NCBI GenBank assembly: GCA_041395725.1
Contig: JAWKZW010000001.1
Location: 3,974,501-4,038,500 of the forward strand
Direction of reading: 5' to 3'
DNA from: Gammaproteobacteria bacterium
GTDB lineage: Bacteria > Pseudomonadota > Gammaproteobacteria > Pseudomonadales > Pseudohongiellaceae
DNA: 64,000 bases
Part shown: in pieces, positions 16,701 to 25,437 of the stretch
How positions within the stretch are numbered: position 1 is the first letter of the stretch
Layout of the letters: each line of letters begins with the position of its first letter
Translations under genes and position numbers: made by a program
Notes under the pieces: model-generated
Database searches by the model: none
Told to the model about the DNA's origin: nothing
What the model saw: only the letters and a program-made list of their open reading frames with translations

Positions 16701-17486
16701 TTCCAGGACGAGGTGGTGGGTCAGGTGGCAACAGATCTCTACAACGACGCCCGTCAGTTACTGGACAAGATCATTACAGAGAAACTGCTGTGCGCCAAAG
16801 CCGTCATCGGATTCTGGCCAGCCAATGCCAATGAAAGCAATGACGTCATTCTATTCAAGGATGAGGACCGCAGCGAGCAGGTGGCCGCGCTGCACTTCCT
16901 GCGCCAGCAAACTGTCAGGGACAGCGGACTGCCGAATTATTGTCTTGCTGACTTTGTCGCGCCGCTGGGCACTGTGCCAGACTACCTGGGTGGGTTCGCC
17001 GTGACTACGGGCATCGGTATCGAGCGACTGGTCGCCGACTATGAGGCTCAGCACGACGACTACCGCGCTCTGCTGGTCAAGGCACTGGCTGACCGGTTGG
17101 CGGAAGCGCTGGCAGAGCGGATGCACGAGCGGGTCCGAAAGGAATTCTGGGGGTATGCCGCAGATGAGACGCTGGACAGTGATGCACTGATCAGGGAGAA
17201 ATACCTTGGCATCCGCCCTGCGCCAGGTTACCCGGCGTGCCCGGAGCACTCCGAAAAAACGACCCTGTTTCAGCTTCTCGATGCTGAACGCCGGGTAGGC
17301 ATTTCACTCACGGAGAGTTTCGCCATGTGGCCTGCAGCCAGTGTAAGCGGCCTGTATTTCGCCCATCCGGAAGCCAGATACTTTAACGTCGGGAAAGTGA
17401 CGCCTGAACAGGTGGAGAGCCTGGCAGTACGGAAAGATCTGCCTGTCGATGAAATGAGCAGATTATTGACCCCGAACCTGAGTTGA
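13797..17486 (+). CDS. metH: Cobalamin-dependent methionine synthase
   Basis: A full-length 1229-residue MetH that transfers a methyl group from 5-methyltetrahydrofolate to homocysteine by way of methylcobalamin. The homocysteine domain carries the zinc cysteines in GFNCALG (about 246-252) and GGCCGTTP (about 310-317). The pterin domain follows (about 350-620), then the B12-binding domain with the lower-ligand motif DVHDIGKN at about 758-765, and the C-terminal SAM-dependent activation domain with RPAPGYPACPEH at about 1140. E. coli MetH is 1227 residues. The presence of this enzyme means the cell makes or imports cobalamin. Confidence 0.98.
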   Translation: MNTVNRLQLLTDALEKRILVLDGAMGTMIQAHRLGEAEFRGERFQNHASDLAGNNDLLTLTQPDIIFQIHRQYLESGADIVETNTFNSTASSQADYKLEPLVYELNHEAALLARRACDEYTTLTPEKPRFVAGVVGPTSKTASISPDVNDPGYRNTSFDFLVADYRNAVRGLMDGGVDLILIETVFDTLNAKAAIFAVQSCFEDSGVTLPIMISGTITDASGRTLSGQTVEAFCNSVSHARPLSIGFNCALGAEQLRSYIEEASGLLPCLVSTHPNAGLPNEMGEYDQSPEEMARIIAEFAEQGFLNIVGGCCGTTPGHIRAVVAAVAKFPPRRPPQIEPRCRLSGLEALNIGPDSLFVNVGERTNVTGSARFARLIREGDYDTALDVAREQVEAGAQIIDINMDEGMLDSQEAMERFLRLVASEPDISRVPIMVDSSKWDILEAGLKGIQGKGIVNSISLKEGEEDFIAKARLCLRYGAAVVVMAFDEQGQADSLERKNAICRRSYEVLVEQVGFPPQDIIFDPNVFAIATGIEEHDNYAVDYIECCRYIRENLPHALISGGISNVSFSFRGNNPVREAIHSVFLFHAIRAGLTMGIVNAGQLTVYDAIPEELKERVEDVVLNRNSDGTERLMEIAAKYGGDGAATVSNEDLDWRNASVEERITHALVKGINRFIQEDTEEARQKFERPISVIEGPLMDGMNVVGDLFGSGKMFLPQVVKSARVMKQAVAYLLPYIEAEKQDGESRAKGKILMATVKGDVHDIGKNIVGVVLGCNNYEVIDLGVMVPCEKILQIARDENVDVIGLSGLITPSLDEMVHVAKEMQRLDFHVPLLIGGATTSKAHTAVKIEQHFNNDATVYVPDASRCVSVVSTLLSRDGKPEFVSKLRDEYANIRERTGKRRNDRKLLSLAAANANRFQSDWQAFQPTRPTFLGTRVFDDYPLDELVPYIDWTPFFITWDLVGKYPTIFQDEVVGQVATDLYNDARQLLDKIITEKLLCAKAVIGFWPANANESNDVILFKDEDRSEQVAALHFLRQQTVRDSGLPNYCLADFVAPLGTVPDYLGGFAVTTGIGIERLVADYEAQHDDYRALLVKALADRLAEALAERMHERVRKEFWGYAADETLDSDALIREKYLGIRPAPGYPACPEHSEKTTLFQLLDAERRVGISLTESFAMWPAASVSGLYFAHPEARYFNVGKVTPEQVESLAVRKDLPVDEMSRLLTPNLS

Positions 17487-17773
17487 GGTGAGGCTGACAA
17501 ACACTGACCCGATTGGTTAAAATTGGGTATCTTTCCCCTGCCCCTTCGCCGACTACGCGAAAACTGGTGCCGGATAACTGCTGGCCGCCCAGACAAACTG
17601 ATTGTCGAAGAAGTCCCGCAGACCGCGAAAGGTGATCGATTGATATTCGATAGGCTCTGGAAAGATTATGGATAGATTCCGGATAAGAGGTTGGCGAATA
17701 AATCCAGACAACTTCCTTAAGCAGAAATAATAGCAACCAAACAGGCAGGCACAGCAAAAAGGTTCAAATTTTT
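17487..17773. other. Intergenic region upstream of cysI
   Basis: It is 287 bp with no open frame of its own. A GC-poor segment near 17690-17735 (GCGAATAAATCC through AGAAATAATAGC) is a plausible promoter zone; no clear metH terminator or CysB site could be defined by eye. Confidence 0.3.
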
Positions 17774-19432
17774 ATGTACCGGTATGACTACTATGACCAC
17801 CAGATGCTCGCTGATCGGGTCCTTCAATTCAGAGGCCAGACTCAACGCTATCTGGAGGGGAGATTAAGCGATACGGAATTCCTTCCGTTGCGCTTACAGA
17901 ACGGTCTGTATATCCAACGGTTAGCACCTATGTTGCGGATCGCGATCCCCTACGGACTCCTTTCATCACGCCAGATGCGAAAACTGGCCTTCATCGCCAA
18001 TCATTTCGATAAGGGTTACGGGCACCTGACCACGCGGCAGAATATTCAATTCAATTGGCCTGCGCTGGAAGACGTGCCGGATATTCTCGAACATCTGGCC
18101 GAAGTGGAAATGCATGCCATCCAGACCAGTGGTAACTGTATCCGCAATACCACCACAGACCAGTTCGCCGGTTGCGCCGTCGAAGAGATTGAGGACAGTC
18201 GGCCCTGGTGCGAAATTATTCGCCAGTGGTCCACCTTTCACCCGGAATTCGCTTACCTGCCCCGCAAATTCAAGATCGCTGTGTGCGGAACCCGGGACGA
18301 CCAGGCTGCCACCCAGGTGCACGACATAGGTATTTACATTGTCCGCAATGCCGAGGGTGAAACAGGCTTCAAGATCCTGGCCGGTGGTGGCCTCGGTCGT
18401 ACACCCGTTATCGGGCATGTCATGTCCGAGTTCGTGGAGAAAAAACACCTGCTGACTTATCTGGAAGCTATCCTGCGGGTATATAACCGTGAGGGGCGTC
18501 GGGACAACAAGTACAAGGCCCGCATTAAAATCCTGGTCAGGGAAACCGGCCCCGAGGCATTTCGCGACAAGGTGCATGCCGAATGGGAAAAAATTAAAAA
18601 TGGCACCATGACACTCACAGATGCAGAAATCGAACGCTGCAAATCTTTTTTTTCCGCTCCGGCCTATCAGGATCTGCCTGATTCCTGCCCGGAACTGGAT
18701 CAGGCACTGGCTTCTGACCTGTTGTTCGCCAGCTGGTACCAGAACAACACCAGACCCCACCAGCGGTCGGGCTATGGGATCGTAACTCTCAGCGTCAAGG
18801 AAACCGGGACTGCGCCCGGGGACATTTCCGCCGCTCAAATGAACTTTGTCGCCGACCTGGCGGAACAGTACAGCTTTGGCGAAATGCGCATCAGTCACCA
18901 GCAGAACATCATTTTTTCTGACGTGGAGAAATCGCAGCTTTACTCACTGTGGAAATCACTGTGCAAGCAATCCCTGGGCACCCCCAACCTGGGCCTGCTC
19001 ACCGACGTCATCTGCTGTCCGGGAGGTGACTTTTGTGCCCTGGCCAACGCCAAGTCGATTCCCATTGCCGAGTCTATCCAGCGTAAATTCAACGATCAGG
19101 CGCTGCTGCAGGACATAGGAGAACTGGCAATCAACATTTCCGGCTGCATGAATGCCTGCGGCCACCACCATGTCGGTAATATCGGCATACTCGGAGTCGA
19201 CAAGAAAGGCGAAGAATTTTACCAGGTTTCACTCGGCGGTTCGGCCGGTAACCGAACCAGTCTGGGCGCGATCATGGGACCGGCTTTCGCCCAGGAGGAG
19301 ATTCCCGATGTGATGGAAAAAATTATCGCTGTCTACCGGGACAATCGCCAGCCGGGCGAGAGCTTTATCGCTACCTATGACAGGATAGGAATGAGCCCAT
19401 TCAAGGAAAAGGTTTATGCCAAAGCTGATTAA
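17774..19432 (+). CDS. cysI: Assimilatory sulfite reductase, hemoprotein (nitrite/sulfite reductase family)
   Basis: A 552-residue siroheme/[4Fe-4S] enzyme reducing sulfite to sulfide with six electrons. The ferredoxin-like N-terminal halves are followed by the cluster motif, CCPGGDFC at about 414-421 and GCMNACGHHH at about 456-465. It resembles the CysI of pseudomonads, which pairs with a DUF934 protein rather than with a CysJ flavoprotein. That partner overlaps its 3' end by 17 bases, so translation is coupled. Nitrite reductase belongs to the same family, but the DUF934 neighbour supports sulfite. Confidence 0.92.
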   Translation: MYRYDYYDHQMLADRVLQFRGQTQRYLEGRLSDTEFLPLRLQNGLYIQRLAPMLRIAIPYGLLSSRQMRKLAFIANHFDKGYGHLTTRQNIQFNWPALEDVPDILEHLAEVEMHAIQTSGNCIRNTTTDQFAGCAVEEIEDSRPWCEIIRQWSTFHPEFAYLPRKFKIAVCGTRDDQAATQVHDIGIYIVRNAEGETGFKILAGGGLGRTPVIGHVMSEFVEKKHLLTYLEAILRVYNREGRRDNKYKARIKILVRETGPEAFRDKVHAEWEKIKNGTMTLTDAEIERCKSFFSAPAYQDLPDSCPELDQALASDLLFASWYQNNTRPHQRSGYGIVTLSVKETGTAPGDISAAQMNFVADLAEQYSFGEMRISHQQNIIFSDVEKSQLYSLWKSLCKQSLGTPNLGLLTDVICCPGGDFCALANAKSIPIAESIQRKFNDQALLQDIGELAINISGCMNACGHHHVGNIGILGVDKKGEEFYQVSLGGSAGNRTSLGAIMGPAFAQEEIPDVMEKIIAVYRDNRQPGESFIATYDRIGMSPFKEKVYAKAD

Positions 19433-19916
19433 AGACGCTAGCCTTGCTGATGATCAGTGGGTACTGGTTAAAGAAGCTACAGATCCAGGCATTCTGCAGG
19501 TACTGCCCGGGCGTAACATTATTGTGCCGTACAGATTCTGGAAATTTTTCCCGGACGATATCGCCGAGTATAACGGCGAAGTCACTATCTGGCTTGACAG
19601 TCATGAATACGTCGGCGATATCCGGGAGCCCCTGAACAATTTCCCGCTCATCGCACTGAACTTCCCGGTTTTTTCTGACGGCAGATCTTATACCAATGCC
19701 AGGGAGCTGCGGGAAAACCTCGGTTTTCAGGGCGAACTTCGCGCCATCGGTGATGTGCTGAGAGACCAGCTCTTCTACATGCAACGTTGTGGTTTCAATG
19801 CGTTCCAGCTGCGCCACGATCAGGACGTGGATGAATGTATTCAGGCGTTCAAGGATTTCCATACCGGTTACCAGGCCAGCATTGATCAGCCAGCCCCGCT
19901 TTTCCGGCGCCGCTGA
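19416..19916 (+). CDS. DUF934 protein, sulfite reduction partner
   Basis: A 166-residue DUF934 family member, with the family phrases NFPVFSDGRSYTNARELRE and LRDQLFYMQRCGFNAFQL. Such proteins nearly always follow cysI in proteobacteria and are thought to help sulfite reduction, perhaps by electron transfer or assembly; no catalytic role is proven. The ATG overlaps the end of cysI by 17 bases. Confidence 0.88.
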   Translation: MPKLIKDASLADDQWVLVKEATDPGILQVLPGRNIIVPYRFWKFFPDDIAEYNGEVTIWLDSHEYVGDIREPLNNFPLIALNFPVFSDGRSYTNARELRENLGFQGELRAIGDVLRDQLFYMQRCGFNAFQLRHDQDVDECIQAFKDFHTGYQASIDQPAPLFRRR

Positions 19917-19940
19917 TCCCAGTGCCGCCCCGGTTTAATT

Positions 19941-21104
19941 ATGGAACCTGATTCCCTACTGTTTTCTTTTTTCCTGATTTTCAGCGGGGCCGCCCTCCTA
20001 TCGACTTTTGCCCTGGTCTTCCGACAACCGTTGCTGGTCGCCTATATCGCGTTGGGCGTGCTGCTGGGACCGTACGGAACCGGATTGGTTTCAGAGGCCA
20101 ACCTGCTGAGTGATATCGCGGAGTTCGGGATCATCTTCCTGCTGTTTCTGCTCGGCCTCGACATGCAGCCCGCAAAATTACTCAGTACATTAAAGAAGAC
20201 ATTCCTGGTAACTCTCATCAGTACCGGTGTTTTCGTACTACTGGGCTATGGCACGGGATTGCTGTTCGGGCTGACTCAACTTGAAAGCCTGGTTATTGGC
20301 GCTGCGATGATCTTTTCCAGCACCATTATTGGTATCAAGTTGCTGCCCACCACCGTTCTACACCAGAAACACATGGGTGAACTGATGGTGGGCATCCTCC
20401 TGTTGCAGGATTTCATTGCGATTTTTCTATTGGTTTTCCTGGATGTCCATCCGGGGGAGGAATCCAATGCACTGGTCGGATTATTCATGGCCTTCCCCAT
20501 GCTGGTACTGATCGCCTGGGGTAGCACGCGCTATGTATTGCTGTTTCTGATCGGCAGGTTTGATCACTTCAAGGAATACATTTTCCTGCTGGCAATCGGC
20601 TGGTGTCTGGGGATTTCAGCATTGGCCTCTTTCATGGGACTGTCGGCAGAGATCGGGGCCTTCGTAGCAGGCGTCTCGCTGGCTACCAGCCCTATTGCCC
20701 AATACATCGCCTACAGCCTGAAGCCGCTCCGGGATTTCTTTCTGATCCTGTTCTTCTTTTCCCTGGGCGCACAATTCAATATTCTGCTGCTGGCCGACAT
20801 CATCGTCCCGGCGCTGGTCCTGGCAGTTCTCGCCCTGTCGATAAAGCCGGTGGTTTTCCATTATCTGCTGCAGCGATTTGAGGAGCGGAACAAACTGGCC
20901 TGGGACGCCGGTTTGCGACTGGGGCAGATCAGCGAGTTCTCCCTGCTGATCGCCTACGTAGCTACCCAGTCCGAAGTGATCGGCGAATCGGCTTCGCTCA
21001 TTATCCAGGCCGCGGCTATCCTGACGTTTGTGGCTTCTTCTTATATCGTGGTGATGTTCCTTCCCACACCGATCAGTTTGAGTGACAAACTGAGGCGTGA
21101 CTGA
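19941..21104 (+). CDS. CPA2-family cation:proton antiporter (KefB-like core)
   Basis: A 387-residue membrane protein with 11 or 12 hydrophobic segments and the Kef/CPA2 signatures, including YIALGVLLGPYGTGLV, GIIFLLFLLGLDMQP and FVAGVSLATSP. It lacks the C-terminal RCK (TrkA-N) regulatory domain of KefB/KefC and stops after the membrane part, as do many small CPA2 members. It probably exchanges K+ or Na+ for H+. It follows the sulfite reductase genes by 24 bp on the same strand. Confidence 0.88.
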   Translation: MEPDSLLFSFFLIFSGAALLSTFALVFRQPLLVAYIALGVLLGPYGTGLVSEANLLSDIAEFGIIFLLFLLGLDMQPAKLLSTLKKTFLVTLISTGVFVLLGYGTGLLFGLTQLESLVIGAAMIFSSTIIGIKLLPTTVLHQKHMGELMVGILLLQDFIAIFLLVFLDVHPGEESNALVGLFMAFPMLVLIAWGSTRYVLLFLIGRFDHFKEYIFLLAIGWCLGISALASFMGLSAEIGAFVAGVSLATSPIAQYIAYSLKPLRDFFLILFFFSLGAQFNILLLADIIVPALVLAVLALSIKPVVFHYLLQRFEERNKLAWDAGLRLGQISEFSLLIAYVATQSEVIGESASLIIQAAAILTFVASSYIVVMFLPTPISLSDKLRRD

Positions 21105-21125
21105 TTTCTTCCCCAAAATTTCCTG

Positions 21126-22121
21126 CTAGTCGGCCAGGTTCAGCACCATCCGCCCCACCGCCTGGCCTTGCAGGACAGTCTGAAGACTGGCTTGCAGATC
21201 GTCATAACCTATTTCATGGCACAGAGCTTCCAGGCCTGCCGGCTTCCACTCTGAAGCCAGCCGCTCCCAGACCCGCGCCTTGGTTGCCAGCGGCAGATTA
21301 ACCGAATCCACACCCAGCAGATTGACACCGCGCAAAATGAACGGGAAAACCGTCGCCGGCAGGTTCGGCGAGCCTACCAGTCCGCAACAGGCAACACTAC
21401 TCCCGTAGCGAAGGCTCTTCATAATATTGACCAGAGTCTGGCCGCCGACCACATCAACAGCACCGGCCCACTCCTCTTTCAACAGTGGCCTTTTTGACTC
21501 TTCGGTCAACTGCTGACGATCGACTACCCGCGAGGCGCCTAAGGCCTCCAGAAAAGATTGCTGCTCCGCTTTTCCGCTGCTGGCCACCACCGGGTAGCCA
21601 AGCTTATGCAGAATAGCAACCGCTATCGCCCCTACTCCACCGGTCGCACCAGTAACCAGTACTTCACCCTGCGCCGGCTCCAAACCATTCATTAACAGTT
21701 TCTCCACACACAAGGCCGCCGTAAACCCGGCAGTGCCAAGTATCATGCTTTCCCTCAGAGTGATATCAGCGGGCCTGGCAACCACCCAGCCGGCAGGAAC
21801 GCGAATGTACTGGCCAAACCCGCCGGCGGTGTTCATCCCCAGGTCATAGCCGATGACAATGACTTCGTCCCCCGGTGAAAAAACGCCATCGCTGCTCTCC
21901 ACGACCGTTCCGGCCGCATCAATACCGGGCGTATGCGGATAATTCCTGGTAACCCCTTTGTTGCCGGAGGCGGACAGGGCATCTTTGTAGTTAAGCGAGG
22001 AATAATGGACGTTAATCAGCACCTCGCCGGCCGGCAACTCCGCTACCTGCCGATCGACGACCTGGCTGCTGAAGCTGCCATCCTGCTGCTCTTCGACCAG
22101 CAGAGCTTTGAATGTTTCCAC
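21126..22121 (-). CDS. acuI: Acrylyl-CoA reductase AcuI/YhdH (MDR family)
   Basis: A 331-residue zinc-free medium-chain reductase. The N-terminal VHYSSLNYKDALSASG is the AcuI/YhdH hallmark, TGATGGVGAIAVAIL is the NADPH-binding loop at about 145-160 and the C-terminus QGQAVGRMVLNL is typical. The enzyme reduces acryloyl-CoA to propionyl-CoA and protects against acrylate formed from DMSP in marine bacteria. The GTG at 22121 is chosen as start because AGGAGA precedes it and the family begins there; an in-frame ATG 24 bases upstream has no such support. Confidence 0.9.
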   Translation of the reverse strand: METFKALLVEEQQDGSFSSQVVDRQVAELPAGEVLINVHYSSLNYKDALSASGNKGVTRNYPHTPGIDAAGTVVESSDGVFSPGDEVIVIGYDLGMNTAGGFGQYIRVPAGWVVARPADITLRESMILGTAGFTAALCVEKLLMNGLEPAQGEVLVTGATGGVGAIAVAILHKLGYPVVASSGKAEQQSFLEALGASRVVDRQQLTEESKRPLLKEEWAGAVDVVGGQTLVNIMKSLRYGSSVACCGLVGSPNLPATVFPFILRGVNLLGVDSVNLPLATKARVWERLASEWKPAGLEALCHEIGYDDLQASLQTVLQGQAVGRMVLNLAD

Positions 22122-22172
22122 GGTTGTTCTCCTGCCCGCGAGCACCTGACCCGCGGCTGACTTTTTCTGAGA

Positions 22173-23237
22173 TCAGGAATAAAAGTTTCTGGAATTACTT
22201 TTTTCCAGAAACAGAGAGGTGGCTGCCTCGATCATACCCTTGAAGATGGATCCCACCTTGTCGTGAATGGTTTTTTTCAGTTCGTATTCGACCTCATAGA
22301 CGTCTGCTGACTGACAGGCCACCACCAGGTATTCGTCACTGGTTTTCAATTCATCGACCATGTAGCGTTCTTTTGCCTGCAGACCAACCCAGGTTTCACC
22401 GGTTGAAATTTTATCGATATCGACACTGGGTCGGTGGTCTTTGACCCACTGTTTGAAGATGGCATGCATTTCCTCTACATCGTCTTTGACTTTTTCACGC
22501 CCCTTCTGAGTGATCTCCCCGAAGGTGGTGAGCGTGGTTTTAAATTCACCGGCGGAAATGGTTTCGTAGTCAATTTCATTTTTCTTCAGCAAGCGGTGAA
22601 AATTGGGTAATTGTACGAGTACCCCGATGGAACCGATGATGGCGAACGGTGCAGCAATCAGCCGATCCGCCAGACAGGCCATCATGTAACCCCCACTGGC
22701 GGCCACCTTATCGACACAGATGGTCAGGGGAATCTTCTTTTCCTTGATGCGCATCAACTGTGACGAGGCGAGGCCGTAGGCATGTACCATCCCGCCCGGA
22801 CTCTCTAGCCGCAACAGAACCTCATCCTGGTCGCTGGCCAGCGACAACACCGCCGTGATTTCTTCCCGCAGAGAAGACACCGCATGGGCGGCAATATCCC
22901 CGGTGAAATTCAGCACGTACAGGCGTTTCTTCCGCTGCACCTCCGCTTCAGAATCAGTTTTCTTCGCTGCCTTACCAGCTTTCTCCGCAGCTTTATCCTG
23001 CTTTTTCTTTGCCTTGTGATCCAGCTTCAGGCTGTGCTTGTCGAGAACCGCCCGCTTTAGTGATTCAAGCATTTCATCAATGTGCTCATTGATTTTTATG
23101 ACCTTGATATGCCCCTTGGCCGGGCTCTTGCGCTGTTTGTTTCCTGCCGAAGCCAGGGCCGCCAGAACGAAAATGATGGCAAACGCCAGGGTGGCCACCT
23201 TGGCGAGAAACATGCCGTACTCAATCAGGTACTCCAA
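22173..23237 (-). CDS. sohB: Inner-membrane serine protease SohB
   Basis: A 354-residue S49 peptidase. One N-terminal transmembrane anchor (about 9-30) is followed by a long Lys-rich stretch (about 62-105) and a protease domain with LESPGGMVHAYGL at about 144-156, the nucleophile Ser181 in VAASGGYMMA and IGSIGVL at about 201-207. SohB resembles SppA signal-peptide peptidase. The start is TTG with AAGGAGA seven bases before it; the next in-frame ATG is eight codons later. A hexanucleotide repeat sits immediately before the ribosome site. Confidence 0.92.
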   Translation of the reverse strand: MEYLIEYGMFLAKVATLAFAIIFVLAALASAGNKQRKSPAKGHIKVIKINEHIDEMLESLKRAVLDKHSLKLDHKAKKKQDKAAEKAGKAAKKTDSEAEVQRKKRLYVLNFTGDIAAHAVSSLREEITAVLSLASDQDEVLLRLESPGGMVHAYGLASSQLMRIKEKKIPLTICVDKVAASGGYMMACLADRLIAAPFAIIGSIGVLVQLPNFHRLLKKNEIDYETISAGEFKTTLTTFGEITQKGREKVKDDVEEMHAIFKQWVKDHRPSVDIDKISTGETWVGLQAKERYMVDELKTSDEYLVVACQSADVYEVEYELKKTIHDKVGSIFKGMIEAATSLFLEKSNSRNFYS

Positions 23238-23251
23238 GTGAAATCTCCTTT

Positions 23252-23277
23252 ACTTGAACTTGAACTTGAACTTGAAC
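23252..23277. repeat. Hexanucleotide microsatellite next to the sohB ribosome site
   Basis: ACTTGA is repeated four times (plus two bases) without error. On the coding strand it reads TTCAAG in tandem and ends five bases before the AAGGAGA box. Copy-number change would alter the leader by six bases without touching the reading frame. Confidence 0.9.
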
Positions 23278-23332
23278 TCGGTAGGGCGCTCATTTTGCCC
23301 GTTCCCGTTAGAAAGTGAAATGATAGCGACCA

Positions 23333-24178
23333 TCAGGATGGTTGCCAGAAAGGTTGCCTAGCAGCCCCGGTTCGGGAAAACCGTTCACAGTGTAACTTAA
23401 TAAGCTGACCCGCCACACTGATTCCCGGAGCCGGTATCACAGGCATCTCAGCCGGCGTAAACCACTTCAACTCCTCGATTTCACCCGGTTCCGGGCATAA
23501 TTCGCCGGAGGCATAATCCGCAAAGAAACCCAGCATCAGCTGCGAGGGAAAAGGCCAGGACTGGCTCTTGACGTAGCGAATATTGCTGACTTCTATCCCC
23601 GCTTCTTCCCTGACCTCCCTGGCCACCGTCTGTTCCGGTGTCTCCCCTATCTCTACAAAGCCGGCCAGACAGCTGAAAAAACCGCCTTTGTAACGCGTGT
23701 GGCGCGCCAGCAGCATGCGTTCGCCATCGCTGATCAGGACAATTACGCAGGGGTTGATACGCGGGTAGCAACTCTGCCTGCAATCGGGACAGACTAATGC
23801 TCGCTCCCCGGGGTGTGGTTCGTTGCGATGCCCGCAGACGCCGCAATAACGGTGGGTCCGATACCAGTCAGCCAGCTGATTGCCAAGACCCGGCAGCTGG
23901 AATTCGATATCCCTGAATTCCAGCAACAGCTGCCGCAAAGGAATGAACTCAGCCTCCGCCGGGACCTGGAATTCCTCCTCGACATGAACAGCCAGATAGC
24001 GTGCGCCATTGCGAAGCCCCACCAGCAATGGCCGATGGTCGTCTCTCAACCAGTGTGCCAGTTCCGCCACCGACCATTCACAGGACCCATTGCGGAGCAG
24101 GATCTTCTGCCGGTGATAAACCAGCAGTCGATCACCCTCCTGACAGGCATTCAGTGCGACAAAATGAGGATTATCCAT
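23333..24178 (-). CDS. nudC: NAD(H) pyrophosphatase / RNA deNADding Nudix hydrolase
   Basis: A 281-residue NudC. The N-terminal domain is followed by a zinc ribbon (CGVCGH and CPDCRQSCYPR around 114-140), then the Nudix box GX5EX7REVREEXGI at about 175-197, then SQSWPFPSQLMLGF, which specifies NAD and NAD-capped RNA. It hydrolyses NADH to NMNH and AMP and removes NAD caps from RNA. Same strand as sohB, which begins about 95 bp further on. Confidence 0.95.
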   Translation of the reverse strand: MDNPHFVALNACQEGDRLLVYHRQKILLRNGSCEWSVAELAHWLRDDHRPLLVGLRNGARYLAVHVEEEFQVPAEAEFIPLRQLLLEFRDIEFQLPGLGNQLADWYRTHRYCGVCGHRNEPHPGERALVCPDCRQSCYPRINPCVIVLISDGERMLLARHTRYKGGFFSCLAGFVEIGETPEQTVAREVREEAGIEVSNIRYVKSQSWPFPSQLMLGFFADYASGELCPEPGEIEELKWFTPAEMPVIPAPGISVAGQLIKLHCERFSRTGAARQPFWQPS

Positions 24179-24253
24179 CGTTCGCTCCGGGACCGGCTGA
24201 TGGGCCGGAGACGCGCTGCAGCAGGCAGCTTACCGGCAGGCCGATCGATAGCG

Positions 24254-24973
24254 TCAAGGGTCCGCTTCCAGCGTTAGCCAGACGCATTTCTCACCACTCT
24301 CCTTGTTGATCACAGCCAGGCGCTCCCTGTGAGACGCCAGTTCATCAGCGCTGGCCCTGATTACCTTCAAGGGCGGCCTGCTGCCATCAAACACTTTGAA
24401 TTTCCGCGCCTTCGCCGTTGCCTCAGTCTCCTCCGCACCAAGCTGCAAGCGGGTCTGACCACCGGTCATGGCCAGGTAAACATCGGCCAGAATTTCAGCA
24501 TCCAGCAAAGCGCCGTGCAGCTCCCGTTGGGAGTTATCCACTTCGTAGCGCTTGCAGAGCGCATCGAGACTGTTGCGCTGCCCGGGGTGTTTCTGGCGCG
24601 CCAGCGCCAGACTGTCGATGATAGAACAATAGCTTTCCAGCGCCTGAAGGTTGCCACGCATCAATTGAATCTCATTATTGAGAAACCCAACATCAAAGGG
24701 CGCGTTGTGAATGATCAGCTCGGCGCCACTGACAAATTCAATAAACTCCTCGGCTATCTGCGTAAAGCGAGGCTTATCCGCGAGAAACTCGCTGGTCAGA
24801 CCGTGAATCTCGATGGCCCCTGCGTCTATTTCCCGCTCGGGATTCAGGTAATAGTGGAAATGACTGCCGGTCAGACGCCGATTGTCGATTTCCACGCACC
24901 CGATTTCTATCACTCGATGGCCCTGGCCAGGATCCAGACCAGTAGTTTCAGTATCCAGTACGATCTGCCGCAT
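24254..24973 (-). CDS. dnaQ: DNA polymerase III epsilon subunit (proofreading exonuclease)
   Basis: A 239-residue 3'-5' exonuclease. Catalytic residues are Asp7 and Glu9 in LDTETTGLDP, Asp94 in HNAPFDVGF, His153 and Asp158 in ELHGALLDAEILADVY. A beta-clamp-binding motif QTRLQL (173-178) directly follows, as in E. coli. It is 20 bp downstream of rnhA on the same strand; in E. coli these two genes are divergent, so the order here differs. Confidence 0.96.
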   Translation of the reverse strand: MRQIVLDTETTGLDPGQGHRVIEIGCVEIDNRRLTGSHFHYYLNPEREIDAGAIEIHGLTSEFLADKPRFTQIAEEFIEFVSGAELIIHNAPFDVGFLNNEIQLMRGNLQALESYCSIIDSLALARQKHPGQRNSLDALCKRYEVDNSQRELHGALLDAEILADVYLAMTGGQTRLQLGAEETEATAKARKFKVFDGSRPPLKVIRASADELASHRERLAVINKESGEKCVWLTLEADP

Positions 24974-24992
24974 GTGTGTCGCCTAATTCCTC

Positions 24993-25427
24993 TCAGTCGA
25001 GTTCATCAATGCCCTTGTTGGCCAACTGATCAGCCAGCTCGTTCTCAGGGTGTCCACTGTGCCCCTTCACCCAATGCCACTCCACTTGATGCCTGGTCAC
25101 CAGTGCATCCAGCTGTTGCCACAACTCCAGATTCTTAACCGGCTTCCTGCCAGCTGTTTTCCAGTTGCGTTTTTTCCAGTTGGGCAACCATTCGGTAATG
25201 CCATCAAGGACATACTTCGAATCGGTGGTCACCACCACCCGGCTGGATTTTTTCAAGGCCTCCAGCCCTCGGATTACCGCGGTGAGCTCCATTCTGTTAT
25301 TGGTTGTCTGCGGATCGCCGCCATGCAGCTGCTTTTCCACACTGCCATAACGAAGCAGCACTCCCCAGCCGCCCCGGCCCGGATTGCCCCGGCATGCGCC
25401 GTCGGTGAACATCTCAATTTTTTTCAA
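24993..25427 (-). CDS. rnhA: Ribonuclease HI
   Basis: A 144-residue RNase HI that degrades RNA in RNA-DNA hybrids. The four catalytic acids are visible: Asp9 (FTDGACRGNPG), Glu47 (NRMELTA), Asp69 (TTDSKYV) and Asp133 (ELADQLA). It is preceded 10 bp upstream by a methyltransferase and followed by dnaQ. Confidence 0.97.
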   Translation of the reverse strand: MKKIEMFTDGACRGNPGRGGWGVLLRYGSVEKQLHGGDPQTTNNRMELTAVIRGLEALKKSSRVVVTTDSKYVLDGITEWLPNWKKRNWKTAGRKPVKNLELWQQLDALVTRHQVEWHWVKGHSGHPENELADQLANKGIDELD

Positions 25428-25437
25428 AGGCCCTGCC

